Part shown: positions 47,521 through 59,544 of the stretch, one piece after another
How positions within the stretch are numbered: the stretch's first letter is position 1
Layout: each line of letters opens with the position of its first letter
NCBI GenBank assembly: GCA_030068145.1
Contig: JAPJBO010000484.1
Location: 1 to 64,000, forward strand
DNA: 64,000 nucleotides
Direction: 5' to 3'
Origin: Diplonema papillatum
Taxonomy: Eukaryota > Euglenozoa > Diplonemea > Diplonemida > Diplonemidae
The notes under the pieces: model-generated
Told to the model about the DNA's origin: nothing
The model's input: the letters and a program-made list of their open reading frames with translations, nothing else
The model's database searches: none
Translations under genes and position numbers: made by a program

Positions 47521-50500
47521 GACCGGCAGGGCAAAGCATCACCGTGGGTAGCGGAAGCCGGCGGAGCGGGTGTTGCAGTTTTTGCGAAGAAACCGGCGCC
47601 GGCCTTCGTGGTCGGGAAGCCATCACTGAGCCGGAGATGGGTGTACGTGGCCGTCGGACTGGGAAAGGGAAGCCAATTCTTGCATGTATTCACTCTATAT
47701 GCGAATTCTGGGGACAAGGCTGCGTCGGAGAGGGAGAGGATCATTGCGGAGGTGCACCGGGAAGCATCAAGTCTCGGACGGGTGCCAGTGATTGTGGCCG
47801 GGGATTTCAATGCAGAACCCTCGTCGTCGGCGGCGATGTCGAGCATGCTGCGGTCGGGATGGTACGACGCCGCGGAAATCTGCTCCGCTGGCGGTGCCCC
47901 GAAGACGTACGAGAAGACAGGCACGCGAGGCACACGCATCGACCACATCTTGTTGAACGACGTCGCGATGCAGGCACTCGTAGCGAGCGAGACCACCGTC
48001 GTCGTGGACGGGGAGGGGCAGCGGGTGCCCAGTCACAAGATGGTAACGGTGGAGTTGGACATCGCCGCGTTCGCAGACACGTGTGAGAGGTATCGAATGC
48101 CGAGGTCACTGCGGCAAATAAGCAAGGTGGACGAGGGGCGGACAGCGGCAAGGGCGGAAGAGTTGTTGGTGAAGAATCGCTTCGGCGATGCGGCACCAGG
48201 GAACGTGGAAGCACTCTGGCTGTCGGCGACGAAGGCGTGCGAGCAGTTTCTGATCGAGCTGGCAGAGGAACAGGGGCTGCTCGACGGGCCCGTTGCCGCC
48301 TATCGAGGAAGAGGTGAGACGAGGGTGCCCAAAAGGGTGCGAATTGCATCTGCGACGGACACCGGGACGGGCGCAGACACATATGCCTCGAGCAGAGTCC
48401 GGAAGGCGATGAACGGCCTCGACGCGTATATCCGAGGGTTGCAAGCTCTGAATGGGGAAGGACCTGGGTGCATGCCGAGGTCGCTGGAGAAGACGTGGCA
48501 GAACGTGGTGTCTGGTCTGGATTCTATGGCCGGACAATTACCGAAGGTGCGCAATTTGCCGCGGCGTCCACCGGACTTGAGCGTCGCCCAGACCGTCAGG
48601 CAGAAGCTGGAAGCGAGAAGCCGTTCACTGACGGCACAAGCGCGTAAAGGGAGGATTGCACAGCTGGAGAACAAGATGCAAAACCTCCACTGCGCGAACA
48701 AAGCGCAGTTGCTACCGTGGTGCAGGAAGAAGAGGGCGGATGGCTTGGTGGCGCTGAAGGTGGAGGGGCAGTACACGGCGAATGCGCGGCAGATCGATGC
48801 GGCGTTGCAGAAGGAGTGGGCGCCGGTTAACCAGATGTACGAGTGCAAACAGGAGCCAAGCTATGAAGCGTTCCGGACGGAGTATGCGGAGTACATCGAA
48901 CATCGTCCGATGGAATGCCGAGATTTGACGGGCGAGGATCTGAGAAGCATTCTTGGAAAGAAGAGGGATGGCGGTGTCCCAGGTGTGGACGGATGGAACA
49001 CAGCGGAGCTGAAGAAGCTGCCATTGCCGCTACTGAACGCCCTGGCAGAGGTGTTCAACGCGATAGAAGCGACCGGGACGTGGCCAGACGCGTTGTTGGA
49101 AGCCGCGGTCACGCTGATCCCGAAGGACGAAACTCTTGACCCGCTGGCGTTGCGGCCGATCACCGTCACAAGTGCGATCTATCGCTTGTGGGCGAGTACG
49201 CGGCTCAGGGACGTCGTCCAGTGGCAGGAGAAATGGATAGCGGATAGCCAGCACGGATTCAGGCCCAAACACGGGACCGTGGACGTGGTATTCGAAATCG
49301 CCTCGCAGATCGAAGAAGCGCTCTTGACGGGTAAGGAGCTATACGGCGTGGCCTTAGACTTTGCCAAGTGTTTTGACAAGGTGCCGCGAGACATCGTGTT
49401 GAAGCTGGTGGGGGAGCTGGGCCTCCATGAGAGAATCCTCGGGCCGCTGCGCGACATTTACGCGCGATTACGGAGGCGGTACAAGCTGCACATGGGAGTG
49501 GGAGGTGTCTTCTTCACCACCAATGGGATACTGCAGGGCTGCCCCCTGAGCGTGATCCTCATCAACGCGCTGCTGTCCATCGTGGTGCGCAGAGTGGACG
49601 ACGTGGGGGAGGTGACGAGCGAATCCTTCGCGGACGACCTCACCCTCCTGTCGCGTCTCAGGGAAGCCTGCTTGCAGGACGCCTTGGTGGAAGTCGACAG
49701 ATTTTGTTCGAACACCGGCATGTCGATCGGGATACCGAAGACGTTTGCTTTTGGGACGCCGAAGGGGTATGAAGCGAAGTTGAGGGTAGGCGGCGCACTT
49801 ATCGCGACGAAGGAGGAGCTCACCATCGTTGGGTGTCTAGTCGGCACGAAGCGAACACGCAGGACAACGGACCTGCGCTACGACCAGCGTGCAGAGGAGG
49901 CCGAACGGTTGGGAGCTCTGCCGATCTCGATGACGCAGAGGTCGGGACTAGCGGCGATGGCAGTTTTACCGGCGGCGACATACGGCTCGGAGTTCGCGCT
50001 TCCGACGGTGCGGGGGCTGGGGAAGTTCACCGCAGCATTACTCAGAGGCGTCTGGGACCCGGTGAGGCTGCATCGGGCACAGGAGGCCGTGTTGGGCATT
50101 CTAAACAAGGCCCACTTGCTCGACCCCTACACAGTGCTGCCATATCGGTCGCTCGGCATGATCGCAGAAGTGTGCCGAAAGAGGCCGGTATGGAGGGCCC
50201 GCGTCGCAACAGTTCGAAGGGCGTATGGCAGCAGAATCCGCGCATGGGGACCGATCGGTATTGCGGCCGAGCATGCAAAGAAGCTCGGTATACGATGGAC
50301 AGAAGATCTCGACGACGCCGAGGACGAGGCAGGGAATGTGCTGAGGCTGGTGCGACAGAGTAAGGGGGAGCGAGGGCACACCCTGAGAAAGGCGATTCAC
50401 GGCTGGCGACTAGGGGAGCTCGAGAAGAGGCGCACAAACTTCGGAGGGGTACGGGCGGGTGTCGACTACACCGCGACGAATGCCTACGGGCTGAAGGCGT

Positions 50501-51130
50501 CGACAACGCTGACGGCCGCGCGGGACGTTGCCGAGGTCGTAGCAGGGTCGGTGATGACGGAATCACATGCTGCCAAGCTGTGGGGAGGTGACGGGCTGTG
50601 CAGACGCTGTGACGAGGCGACGGAAGAAACTCTGGGCCACATTTGGTGGCAGTGCCGGGCGTATGAACGAATCCGAATGCAACAGCAGTATGCCGAAATT
50701 GTTGACGCAGATCGCTCGACTTGGCCTCCGTGCCTGCAAGAACACGGGATTCTGCCGAAGGGAAGTCGAATCAACATCGAAGTGCTGCACACATTCATGG
50801 CGGAAGTCATGCAAGAGAGACGACGGCTGGAGAGAGAAGGAAGAGACCGGGCAGTCGGCCATCCCTGGAGACAACTGCACCCTGACGACTGCCCCCCGCG
50901 CCGGCTGAATTTCGAAGCGATCGCTGGACCGGGGACCTTCACGGCGGTAGCAGGAGAGAGGTGGTTCCGGGCGCTGCAGTATTGGCTGGATGGGATGTGC
51001 TGGTCGGTAGCGGGTGACGTCTCGACGGCAGAGCTCGCAGTAGACTTCGAAGTGTACACCGGGCTCGATCTACCGGGCAGTTTTGTGGCGACGACAGGTG
51101 GGACGCCGCTGTGTATCCGTGCGAGAATGT
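47521..51130 (+). mobile_element. LINE lineage 2, copy 3: endonuclease to ORF2 C-terminus, 3' end missing
   Basis: The copy begins within the endonuclease, directly after a CGATTACGCT unit, and loses homology with copy 2 at about 51130, where a CTG-rich stretch begins. No 3' tail is present. Together, copies 1-3 form a head-to-tail series. Confidence 0.85.
47521..51130 (+). CDS. LINE ORF2: APE-type endonuclease plus reverse transcriptase, truncated at both ends
   Basis: The frame is open from the junction and continues without a stop to 51504. The endonuclease part shows VIVAGDFNAEP, GTRIDHILLND and SHKMVTVEL, the middle and end of the AP-endonuclease fold; the N-terminal motif is missing. 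The RT has VPGVDGWNTAELKKLP, LIPKDETLDPLALRPITV, SQHGFRPKHG, VALDFAKCFDKVP, NGILQGCPLSVILINALL and catalytic SFADDLTL. A knuckle CRRCDEATEETLGHIWWQC follows. After 51130 the frame reads CTG-repeat sequence and is not LINE. Confidence 0.85.
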
Positions 51131-51295
51131 TGCTCCTGCTGCCTTGCTGCTGCTGCCTTGCCGCGGCTATCGTGCTGCTGCCGCCTTGCAGCTGTTGTCT
51201 TGCTGGTGGCTTGCTTCTGCTGCTGCCTTGCTGTTGCTGCCTTGCCGCGGCTGCCTTGGTGCTGCTGCCTTGCTGCTGCTGCTTTCTTGACGACC
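51131..51295. repeat. CTGCTGCCTTG-rich imperfect tandem repeat
   Basis: Variants of CTGCTGCCTTGCTG and TTGCCGCGGCT alternate. The sequence caps the broken end of LINE copy 3. Confidence 0.7.
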
Positions 51296-51504
51296 TTTTT
51301 ACGCCTGGGAAGAGTAGTTGCGCAGCTCGGAGGCCAGATACGAAGTTAGGGGCTTTCCAGGGGACACCGCGAGGAGGTGGCAAGTCAGATTTTGTCCCCC
51401 AACCCCGAGACCACCCATTGAGAATTCCGGGGCCTTTGATGGCCAGCTTCTTGGACTTCACGACCTCTCAGGACCACTTTGCTGAAGGAACGCCGAAAAC
51501 GTGA

Positions 51505-54500
51505 TAGTCAACTGTTGCATGTCGAACTGGGGGGGGCACGTTCTCCCGAAGTTGCGACCCTTGAAAGAACGTTGTCTCTTGTGAATTTCTTTTCTTCTTC
51601 TAGTTCCTGTTTGCGTTGTGTGTGCTGAATCCTGTTTTCTTTCGAGTCGGCCTCTTCACACAAGAGGCCGAACCTGGACAAGAAGGCCCACATCAAAGCG
51701 CTGAGAATCCATCAAATGCACGAGGGGGCCCGCAGGGCCACCGAGTGCGGGTTTGCGGGCGGGGGTTTGGGGGTTTAGAAACCTTGGGTGGTCCTAAAAT
51801 GCTCGGGAAATCCAGAATAACTGGTCGGATGCTTGTTTAGGCTGAAAAAATGGCTGCAGAATGCAAAAAAAAACAAGACAGAATCACCTCCCACAAGACA
51901 ATTCCTTAAGGAAAATCATCAGAAACCCAAACGGGGTGTCACCAGAAATCCAAAACTTGAAACCTACCACTCAGGCCAGATACTCCAAGAAAGTGCAATG
52001 ACTTCAAGGCCACTAAAAGCCGGTCGCAGGCCTCTAAAGGCCTCCCTTTTTCTAAAGAACTAGAGCTCACCCCTTGACTCGACTAGCATTCCCATTCGCA
52101 TGCTTTGTAGCAAAAAAGGAAGCAAACAATGAACCAATGACAACCATCCACGCTTTCAGTCCTGTTGAGATAAATTGAAGGGTGAAATGGCTTGATGCTT
52201 GGTCTGTGAATGCTGTCTTAATCTGTTCATGGTTCGGTCCATTTTTTCATGGACCATTGAACCCAACAATTGAAGAACCACAGCGATAAGTACATTGAGA
52301 GATGTGAACTGAATCTCTGCACAAGATATGCCTGTGAAATGTGATATGTCTGGGTGATTCATGTGTGTGATGCTCGTGGTACATGGGTGAAGGTGTGTGG
52401 CACGGTTTCTTGTCCCCTGCCCTCTGGGCCAGGGATGCATAGAGGGTTACCCTCGGAAACCCTGCTTGAACCCTGGTCACGTGTTGGTCAGCACCGTTGG
52501 TGGGCTTCGTAACTAGGTAAGGGGTGCACAGTTGTTGAGCCAGCAGCACACACTTGTTGAGCTGGCTTTCGCTTTCCGTGTAGAACGCAGCTGCTTCTCA
52601 GCCGCTTTTGGAAGCTCATATAAACAGCTGTACCAATAATCCCCGCTGGCCGAGTTTTTCAATTTCTCTTTGAGATTTTGGCCGACCCTGTTTTCTTCGG
52701 CGTCGTATCAAAACTTGGTCAGCTAACCAAGTTCACTATGTGTATAATACTACATAGACCTGTGAGGCTGGACACACAGGTTGCAATTTTTCACATGACA
52801 TGCCTCAGCACCCTGTTGCTGGGTTTCGCACTGTGATGACAATGTCTAATCAAGTCGTGTGGTGCAGCAAGGTAGCTAATCCTTTCTTCTGTTCTTTGTT
52901 TCCAGCATTTTCCCGGTAGGGCAAGGCCTTCACTTTTTGAAGAGGACCTTGGGATTAACTTCCACTTATTTCGCATGCATGTGTTATGAGACAATTTTCT
53001 AAGTGCATGATAGTGATCGATGGAGAGCACCAACAGGTGGTCCTTGAACTCAATAGATCCTGAAGTGGGCATGAAGTGTGATGGACAACCTACCACTACT
53101 GTGTTTAGAAGGATGCATATGAGGTAGAGCACCAAAACAAACATATTTGGATCATGTGAAACGGTGCTTTTTTGACGACCATACAGCATGTGTGTGTTTT
53201 GAGATGAGTGGGGGGGGTGAGCCAAAAAAAGAATAATGAGGTGGGAGTCTCAGAACACATTCTCCCAGCTGCAGGATGAACACCCACCACCAACCACCAT
53301 CACTACTGTGTTTAGAAGGGTGCATATGAGGTAGAGCACCAAAAAGGATTCCTACTGTGCTGGAGGGAAATCTTAGCTCAGTGTTCAGGCAGAATCTTGG
53401 TCTCATGTATGTTTGATGTACTGGGGCCGGGGTGGGAAGAAGGTAATTGTACATTGTGTGGGGTCTCCCTTTGCACTCGAAACTAGAAGGTGGGGGAATC
53501 CGGAGCAGTCTTTAAGTTTCATGAGCCGTTCAACCCAGGACAAAGCTGTAAGGTGAGTGTTTCCTGACGGACCAGGCTTACCATTCATTCCTTTTCTAAT
53601 CGTCGCTCCTCCCTAGGAGAAGTGTGTGGGAGGAGTTGCAGAGTGTCTCAGCTGAAAAAAGGCTTTCGAGGAAGTCACCAACATCTTGGGTGTTTTGCAT
53701 GCTCAATTGGGTTTCCCCTTCGCCCTCCTGTGCTTTGTGACCATCTTCTTCGTTGCCTGTGGATCGATCCCAAAAACGTTACTTTTGTATGAGTCCTCGT
53801 CCTCACAGAACCGAAACTGCAGTGATCCGGTTGAAAGGCTTACCCCCCTGGAGAGATGGGGAATGCAGGTGGGTTCTGATCTCTGACACAGCTGCATCAA
53901 GGCAGCAGCAGGCCACTTTTGAAGAAACGCATAGTTTTGTTGAAAATGCGCACGACCATGATGGCTCTTCCATACAACAGCTGAGAAAGATATGAGAGCT
54001 CGCTAGGGGAGATGGCGCTACTCACCTGCCAGTCTCGCAACTGGTGCTGCCCCGCACTGTTCTAAATGAATCTAGAGTCTTGCGCCCGTTGGTATCTAAG
54101 GGTCGCAATGAAAGAAGACCAGGAAAAAAAGAGCAAAAAAGGACAACGAAGTTCTATGGGTTCTTTGTTATGTTGAGACTGTTGGAGAAGGAGGAAATGT
54201 GCTCCCACACGAAACTCAGGTCAATCTGGGTGTGTGTGTGTCCAGCATTTGTGATTGCATTGGGGTCCTCACGTCTAGCGGTACTCCCACAGGCAGAACC
54301 TCCGAGTGCTTCTGACAGCCACCGGATGTCGGCCATACAAGGAGCACAGCGCGCCATCATCATCAGCATTGGATGCTTGATAACCTAAAACTGCACTGCA
54401 CCATCGTCCTCCTTCGCGTTGAACGCCATACGGGAAAGGCCTGTTTGTGCGAACACAAGTCGACTTGTTTGCAAGCACGAGAATTCCCCTGTCGCTGTGG

Positions 54501-55260
54501 TTGTCCACAGTAAACGGCTGACTAGATAGCGAAAAAGCAAGAAGTACACGACAGGTAAACTTGTTTGTGATGCAAATTTCTAGTGCAAATGGTACACACC
54601 GACAGTCGGTCTTCGATGCAGGCACGAGAAAGAGCAAAGGCCTCGGTGGCTGTGCATACACAGCCGGGGTCTGATATCAAATGGCAGGAGCAAGGGAAGC
54701 CTCTATCTTGATGAGGGGGTTGCATTCCTTTACCTGCGCCTGTCATGGTCATGACCGGCCACACAGCCCAGTCAAGTATCTTTAAGCGGTGCCGGGGAAA
54801 TCATTTTTTAGATGTTTGAAGAGGGCTTAACTCCTGTGCAGCTGGCGGATGCAGAAGTCTTGAGCTGAGTGGGGGGTGGTGATCCTGACAGCTCCCCCCG
54901 CTCTATCTAACCCAAGAGGACACCGATCTTTGACCCAGCGCAGTGTCGGCAACCAGAAATGGGGGTTGCTTCAATTCAGACGAACCCCGCTACATAGCCA
55001 TGAACTGAAAACACACAAATGTCGAGCACTGCGTGTTGAGACTGTGTTAAGACAGATGTGAGATCTGATGTGCTGATGAACACATGCAATGGTGTGCGCT
55101 TTGGCTATCTTCTTTTTAGTGTATACCTACCCAGGTATTATTTGTATACGTTCTTCAGCTTTCGGGTGAAGGCCTGGAAAGATCGGAACTACCCCGAAGT
55201 GTAGTGTAGATCAATTCCGGTATACATATTTTACATACACGTAGTGCTACGGCTGTCGTT
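51505..55260. other. 3.7 kb with no gene I can support
   Basis: Many short frames exist on both strands without motifs or consistent length. A 43-base direct repeat (CTACTGTGTTTAGAAGG ... AGAGCACCAAAA) lies at 53095-53137 and 53303-53345. No similarity to the transposons of this window was noticed. Confidence 0.4.
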
Positions 55261-55264
55261 GTGC

Positions 55265-55771
55265 TCATTTCTTCTTGCGGAGCCTCCTGGGCTTCTCCGA
55301 TGTCGCGGAATCCTCAGCATCGCTCTCGTCTGAAGACGAAGCTTTGCGCGCCCGCTTTTTCCTACCTGGCTTCGCAGACTTGGGGACAATCTTCTTCTCG
55401 ATGCTGATGCCTTTGACAGTCTCAGTCAGGTCCTTCCAGTGTTCGGGTGTTACTGTGATTGATTCAGTCGGTGCATGTACGATGGGAGTGGTGTTCGGAG
55501 TGTTGTTGGTGTTGACCGGTGCCAAAGGAGGGCGAGCCTTGGCGTGTTTGCCGGCGGCAGCCGATGCGGGCAGGTTGCAGACAGCATCGACGATGTTGGT
55601 GTTCTCGAAGAACGTCTTCAGCTGCGGAGAGACCGTGCGGTTGGTGTGCAACACGGGGAGGGGACGGCTGGTGCTGCTCCTCCGGGTCGACTTGTTCGCG
55701 ATGTCGTACTGCCTCCGCCAGAAACGAGCGAGCTCGTGAAGCGCGATTGCACTCAATGCGGACACCAGCAA
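55265..55771 (-). CDS. Hypothetical nuclear-type protein, up to 168 aa
   Basis: The minus-strand frame has a helical start (LSAIALHELARFWRRQYDIA), a Pro/Thr-rich middle, a short folded-looking patch (TVTPEHWKDLTETVKGISIE) and a C-terminus of basic clusters around an acidic Ser stretch (KPGRKKRARK, SSSDESDAEDS, RRLRKKK). The composition resembles the C-terminal tail of a nuclear or transposon protein. The start is uncertain and no family is recognised. Confidence 0.3.
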   Translation of the reverse strand: MLVSALSAIALHELARFWRRQYDIANKSTRRSSTSRPLPVLHTNRTVSPQLKTFFENTNIVDAVCNLPASAAAGKHAKARPPLAPVNTNNTPNTTPIVHAPTESITVTPEHWKDLTETVKGISIEKKIVPKSAKPGRKKRARKASSSDESDAEDSATSEKPRRLRKKK

Positions 55772-55920
55772 CGACAGTGCATCGCTGTGTGTCTGCGCAG
55801 TGCCCTTCGTGTTCTCAGCGCTGTATGATGATGGCAGATAATGCTAGGGCTACCGCACTACTGTGCGGTGATGGGAACGAGTTGTGATATGACTATGATG
55901 TGGCTGCAATATATGTGAGC

Positions 55921-56058
55921 GTCTTTTTATTACCTGATAATTTAGGCTTTTTTCAGAATATGACGAGCTGGTCCAGACTGGGGGCAGAACGGGGCCAAGG
56001 CATCCCAGAAACTGTACTATTTTCAAAAAAAGCCTAAATTATCAGGTAATAAAAAGAC
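55921..56058. mobile_element. Foldback/MITE-like element, 138 bp
   Basis: The ends GTCTTTTTATTACCTGATAA and onward are mirrored over about 30 bases up to AGGCTTTTTT, separated by about 70 bases of unrelated sequence. Such long perfect arms with a short spacer are typical of foldback MITEs. No clear target duplication could be assigned. Confidence 0.65.
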
Positions 56059-56059
56059 T

Positions 56060-56235
56060 CGCACATATCACTCATTCCACGAAAAAGTGTCATAAAAAAC
56101 GACCTTTTTTGGCTTTCTGCCGATTTTTGCCATCTGTAGGTGCGAAAATGGTCGGTTTCAAGATTTTGAGGACACGATTGAATCTGCCAAGGACAGGGCT
56201 TTCCGAATATCTGGTCGGATAAAAATTTTGACCGA
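56060..56235. repeat. Repeat related to 59640-59830 (inverted)
   Basis: CACTCATTCCACGAAAAAGTGTCAT at its left end is the reverse complement, with one change, of 59800-59824; both sit at the edge of the SINE-like modules near the hAT copy. Confidence 0.45.
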
Positions 56236-56243
56236 CCCCCCCC

Positions 56244-59024
56244 CAAGGGTACCTGTAACTCGGGGCCCGGGCCCTGGAAATTTTCCAGTTTTTTTGGCCC
56301 TGAACGATTACCAAAGGAAAAGCTCTTTGGTACAAGATGCAATTCGTTTACTATTCCATTCCAGGGCCCCAGACTGTCCTTGAGCTCAACGGATTCCAAA
56401 GCGTTCAAAAACGTCCTTGGATTATTTTTTTTAACGACCCAAGCACGGCGCGACGCGCCAAGAGGTAGTCGGTAGCGGCTTGTGCACTTCATCACCACAG
56501 ATTGTTACTGCATATAAAGTTCAAACTACTACTACTACTGGAGAACAGCTGTCTGAGGAAACGAACAATCAAAAACGAATCAAATCTGGCTCTTTCGGCC
56601 GGTTCCATTACGGATTGGACACCGTCAGGATAAAGACGTCCCAAACCCGCAGGAGTATACAAACATTTTAAGTAAATCCCAGTGTCTGCGTTTGCGTTCT
56701 TCGTGCTCGATTTTGCTTGGTTGTACTTGACAACAAGGAAGCTGGCATGTGAGAGACATGCCTCCAGAACCGCGAAGAAGGACGACACGCGGTACGTGGT
56801 GTCTGATGAGCAAGGTATGGCGACGACCTGCGGGTACATATCCCTCATGGTGGCTGCCAAGTGGGTTCGGGAGAAAGCGCGGCTGGTGGTTTGCCCTACC
56901 CTTAAAGACATCGCCGCCTTCTGGGGTACCACCGACGCCGAGAACTTCGGAATGAAAGACTACCGCTGGTTGAACATCCACATGTGCCTTCGTCGTTCCG
57001 AGAGCCATGGTGATGTTGGGTGCAAAGGATGGGCGCATCACGTTTACGTGCCAGGGTAGTGAGGTAAACGCCCCTCAGCCGAAAGCCACTCCTGAAGAAC
57101 CGAAGGCGCTATTCGAGAAGAAGGCCACAGGTTGGGGCTGCAAGGCGTGCGCGAAAGCAGTGACGACAGGTGTGAAGCGCAAACACGCCCAAGCATCAAA
57201 AAACACCTGGATTGAGTACCGTGTTGCCGACAACAACAACATCCGCAGAGCCCAGAACAAACATCCGTCAAGTTCGGGTTTCCACCAGGCTCCTGTTGCC
57301 GCCGCCACCTCCAACGCCACAACTCCGCCTCCGAAGATCGTCCCGCCACCGAAAGAGAAGGTCGACCTCTTCTCGCGCCTGCATTGCGTGATGTACGCAG
57401 GTATCATGCACGGGACGGAACACACGACGGTTGCAGCTACGATAGCAGGACTTCGCGGGAGCATACCCAAGAAATATGCGTGCGCCAGGCATGTTGGAGA
57501 GATGGTGCACGTGTGGGCCGGTGCTCTGCAAGAACGCGTGAAGAAGGAGCTCAAGAGCGTGAGTTCCATCGGGATGGTGACAGACGGAACCTCCCTGAGG
57601 AATGTCAACCAAGACGTGAATGTGTTCCTCTTGCGGTACCTCCATCGCCCGTCCCCCAAAGCCACCCTCCGCTGTGTCGAACGGTTCGTCAGGATGACGG
57701 ACAATGTGTTGGTGTCGGCAGACGGTGATGCACTGCACGAGCAGATGAAAGCAATGCTCCTCACTGTCGATCTCCCTGAAGAGCGTGTTGGCGGGGTCAT
57801 CGCGGACAGCTGCGGGACGATCACGGGCAAAACTCGTGGGCTTGTCGGAAGAATGCATCTCAGGACCCGCACATTGCAGCCACACTTCCCCGACCAAGCA
57901 CACCGCTTGCAGAACGCGCTGAAGCCGGTTAGTAAGATCCCCGCGCTGGCCACCGACCGTGTTTATCTGCAGTCGAAAGTGCTGTTCCGCGAGCTTGAAA
58001 CAGACAGCAAATCCAAGTTCACCACCGTCGGCAAACAGAGGAAACTTGTGCTGCGCCCTTCCCTCTCTTACCGCATCCGCTGGCAGGCGAAGGTGCGGAC
58101 GTCGCTGGTACGTGCTGCAAGGATGTGGATGATGTGGAAATCACATATCGAGACAGGATCTTCGTGGAAGAAGGTGCGTGCTGACAAGAAGGCAGTAGAC
58201 AGCAACGAATCAACGCAAGACTCCGTGCCTAAGACCCGTCAAAAGCTGAAAAAGTTGGTCCAAGCAGATGACGTCCCCGGAGACCTCTTGTTCTTTGGCG
58301 AGTTGTTTTCAATTGCCCAGAAACCGAGCCTCGTAGGGGGAACATGCAATTTTGTTGCATTTCATTGCTTCACCGAACTGGAAGAGCTGCAAAACAAGCA
58401 GGTACCGGGAAGCATGCGGCGCCGCGCTACCGATCTGGCCATTGAGTGCTTGGCAAACCTTCGCCACTACGGTGCTGTGGAGACAGCTCTCCTGCGCATG
58501 ATGAACGTGTACAAGATAACGTGCCTGTCTGACGAGGATCTCGCCGAATACGCCGACGATGACCTCGAGGTGGTGATGGAAACACTGGGGATGCAGGAGG
58601 CGGGCCTTGAAAAAGAATCGGCAGAGTTCACGAAAGAACAGTGGCTAATCGCCAAGACAGAGGTGAGAAAGCTGGGGATGGGGTGGGGCGGTTGGTGTGT
58701 TGGTTTGTGGTGCTGGACAAGGTGAAGGGCCGGGTTCGCAAGGCACTGGAGTACGCCCTCATTTTCAGTTCTTGTAGCTCCAACAAGGCTGAAAGGCTGT
58801 ATGGGGGAAAATTGGCTGATAGCACCTGACTGTGTGCGTTTTTATCAAGATGTATCAAGTTTATTTCGTGTTTTCTTCTCGTTTTTCTCTCCGCTTGTTG
58901 TGGGAATCTGCAATACGGAAGATTCCACCCTTGGATGGCGTGAGCACCGTGGGCCTGGACCCTATCTGGACCCTAGCGCTAACCCGGGGCCCGGGGCCCG
59001 ACCCTGGAGTTACAGGTACCCTTG
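56244..59024 (+). mobile_element. hAT transposon, copy 2 (2.8 kb, internally deleted)
   Basis: Terminal repeats CAAGGGTACCTGTAACTC are flanked by C8 on both sides (56236-56243 and 59025-59032), the likely 8-base target duplication in a homopolymer. It is an inverted copy of 40529-44035, shorter by about 700 bases through several deletions. Confidence 0.85.
56682..58830 (+). pseudogene. hAT transposase (copy 2), start lost and internally deleted
   Basis: Relative to copy 1, six bases including the ATG are deleted just before 56688, about 240 bases are missing at 57003-57007 (between the N-terminal region and VMLGAKDGRITF), about ten codons are lost near 57953, and the acidic tail is gone. The catalytic region is otherwise in frame from 57007 to 58725, including the place where copy 1 has its 2-base insertion. 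Confidence 0.7.
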
Positions 59025-59039
59025 CCCCCCCCCCATAAA

Positions 59040-59340
59040 TGGAGGCCGGGTCTCAAAAAATGGGGTCTGAAAATCGACTTTTTTTTCTCGGCATGCAGGC
59101 AACAAGTCAGATTTGACTCGCCACAGAAATCTACGAGGGTGCCGATACGGTTCCGTGTCAGAACTACGCGATTCCCCAAAAATTTGGCGGAAAATCCCGA
59201 AAATGTGCTTCCACATGGCGGATCACTCCATTTTTTTTTTTTGAGAAAAAAAAAACACCCACCGGCGGGACTCGAACCGGCGACCAAAAGAGTCATGGTT
59301 GAGTGCACTGACGGCTATGCTATTTGTGCCAAAAATCCGA
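59040..59340 (-). mobile_element. SINE-like module 1 with tRNA-like sequence
   Basis: A body with GTCAGATTTGACTCG, GGTGCCGATACGG and ACATGGCGGATC is related to that at 59660-59790. A tRNA-like stretch at 59262-59337 on the minus strand has a box A-like TAGCATAGCCGTCAGTGCA and a good box B (GGTTCGAGTCC); its acceptor stem does not pair, so it is not a working tRNA. Confidence 0.4.
59262..59337 (-). tRNA. tRNA-derived sequence, degenerate
   Basis: The T arm (GCCGG-TTCGAGT-CCCGC) has four of five pairs and box B is canonical. The anticodon arm ACCA ... TGGT would leave a nine-base loop and the acceptor stem is absent. Probably a SINE head. Confidence 0.25.
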
Positions 59341-59544
59341 AAATATTTTTCTCTTCATTTCGTACGAACCAACAAAATGGTCACTGGTTCGGTTCCTCGC
59401 TGCGTCGAGTGTTTGCGAGCTGAGTAGTACTGGTGCTGCAGTGGTGGTGTATCAGCAGATTTCCACAGATTTCCTGGCGGGTCACGCGAACTTCCGGAAG
59501 GATCGTTCAAATACAAAAAATGAAATCGCCCGCATTTTTTCGCC

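Noticed and set aside
51131-51504. Cys/Leu-rich extension of the LINE frame as a real C-terminus or a membrane domain
   Set aside because: Homology with the other LINE copy stops at about 51130; the rest is a CTG-rich tandem repeat read in an open frame.
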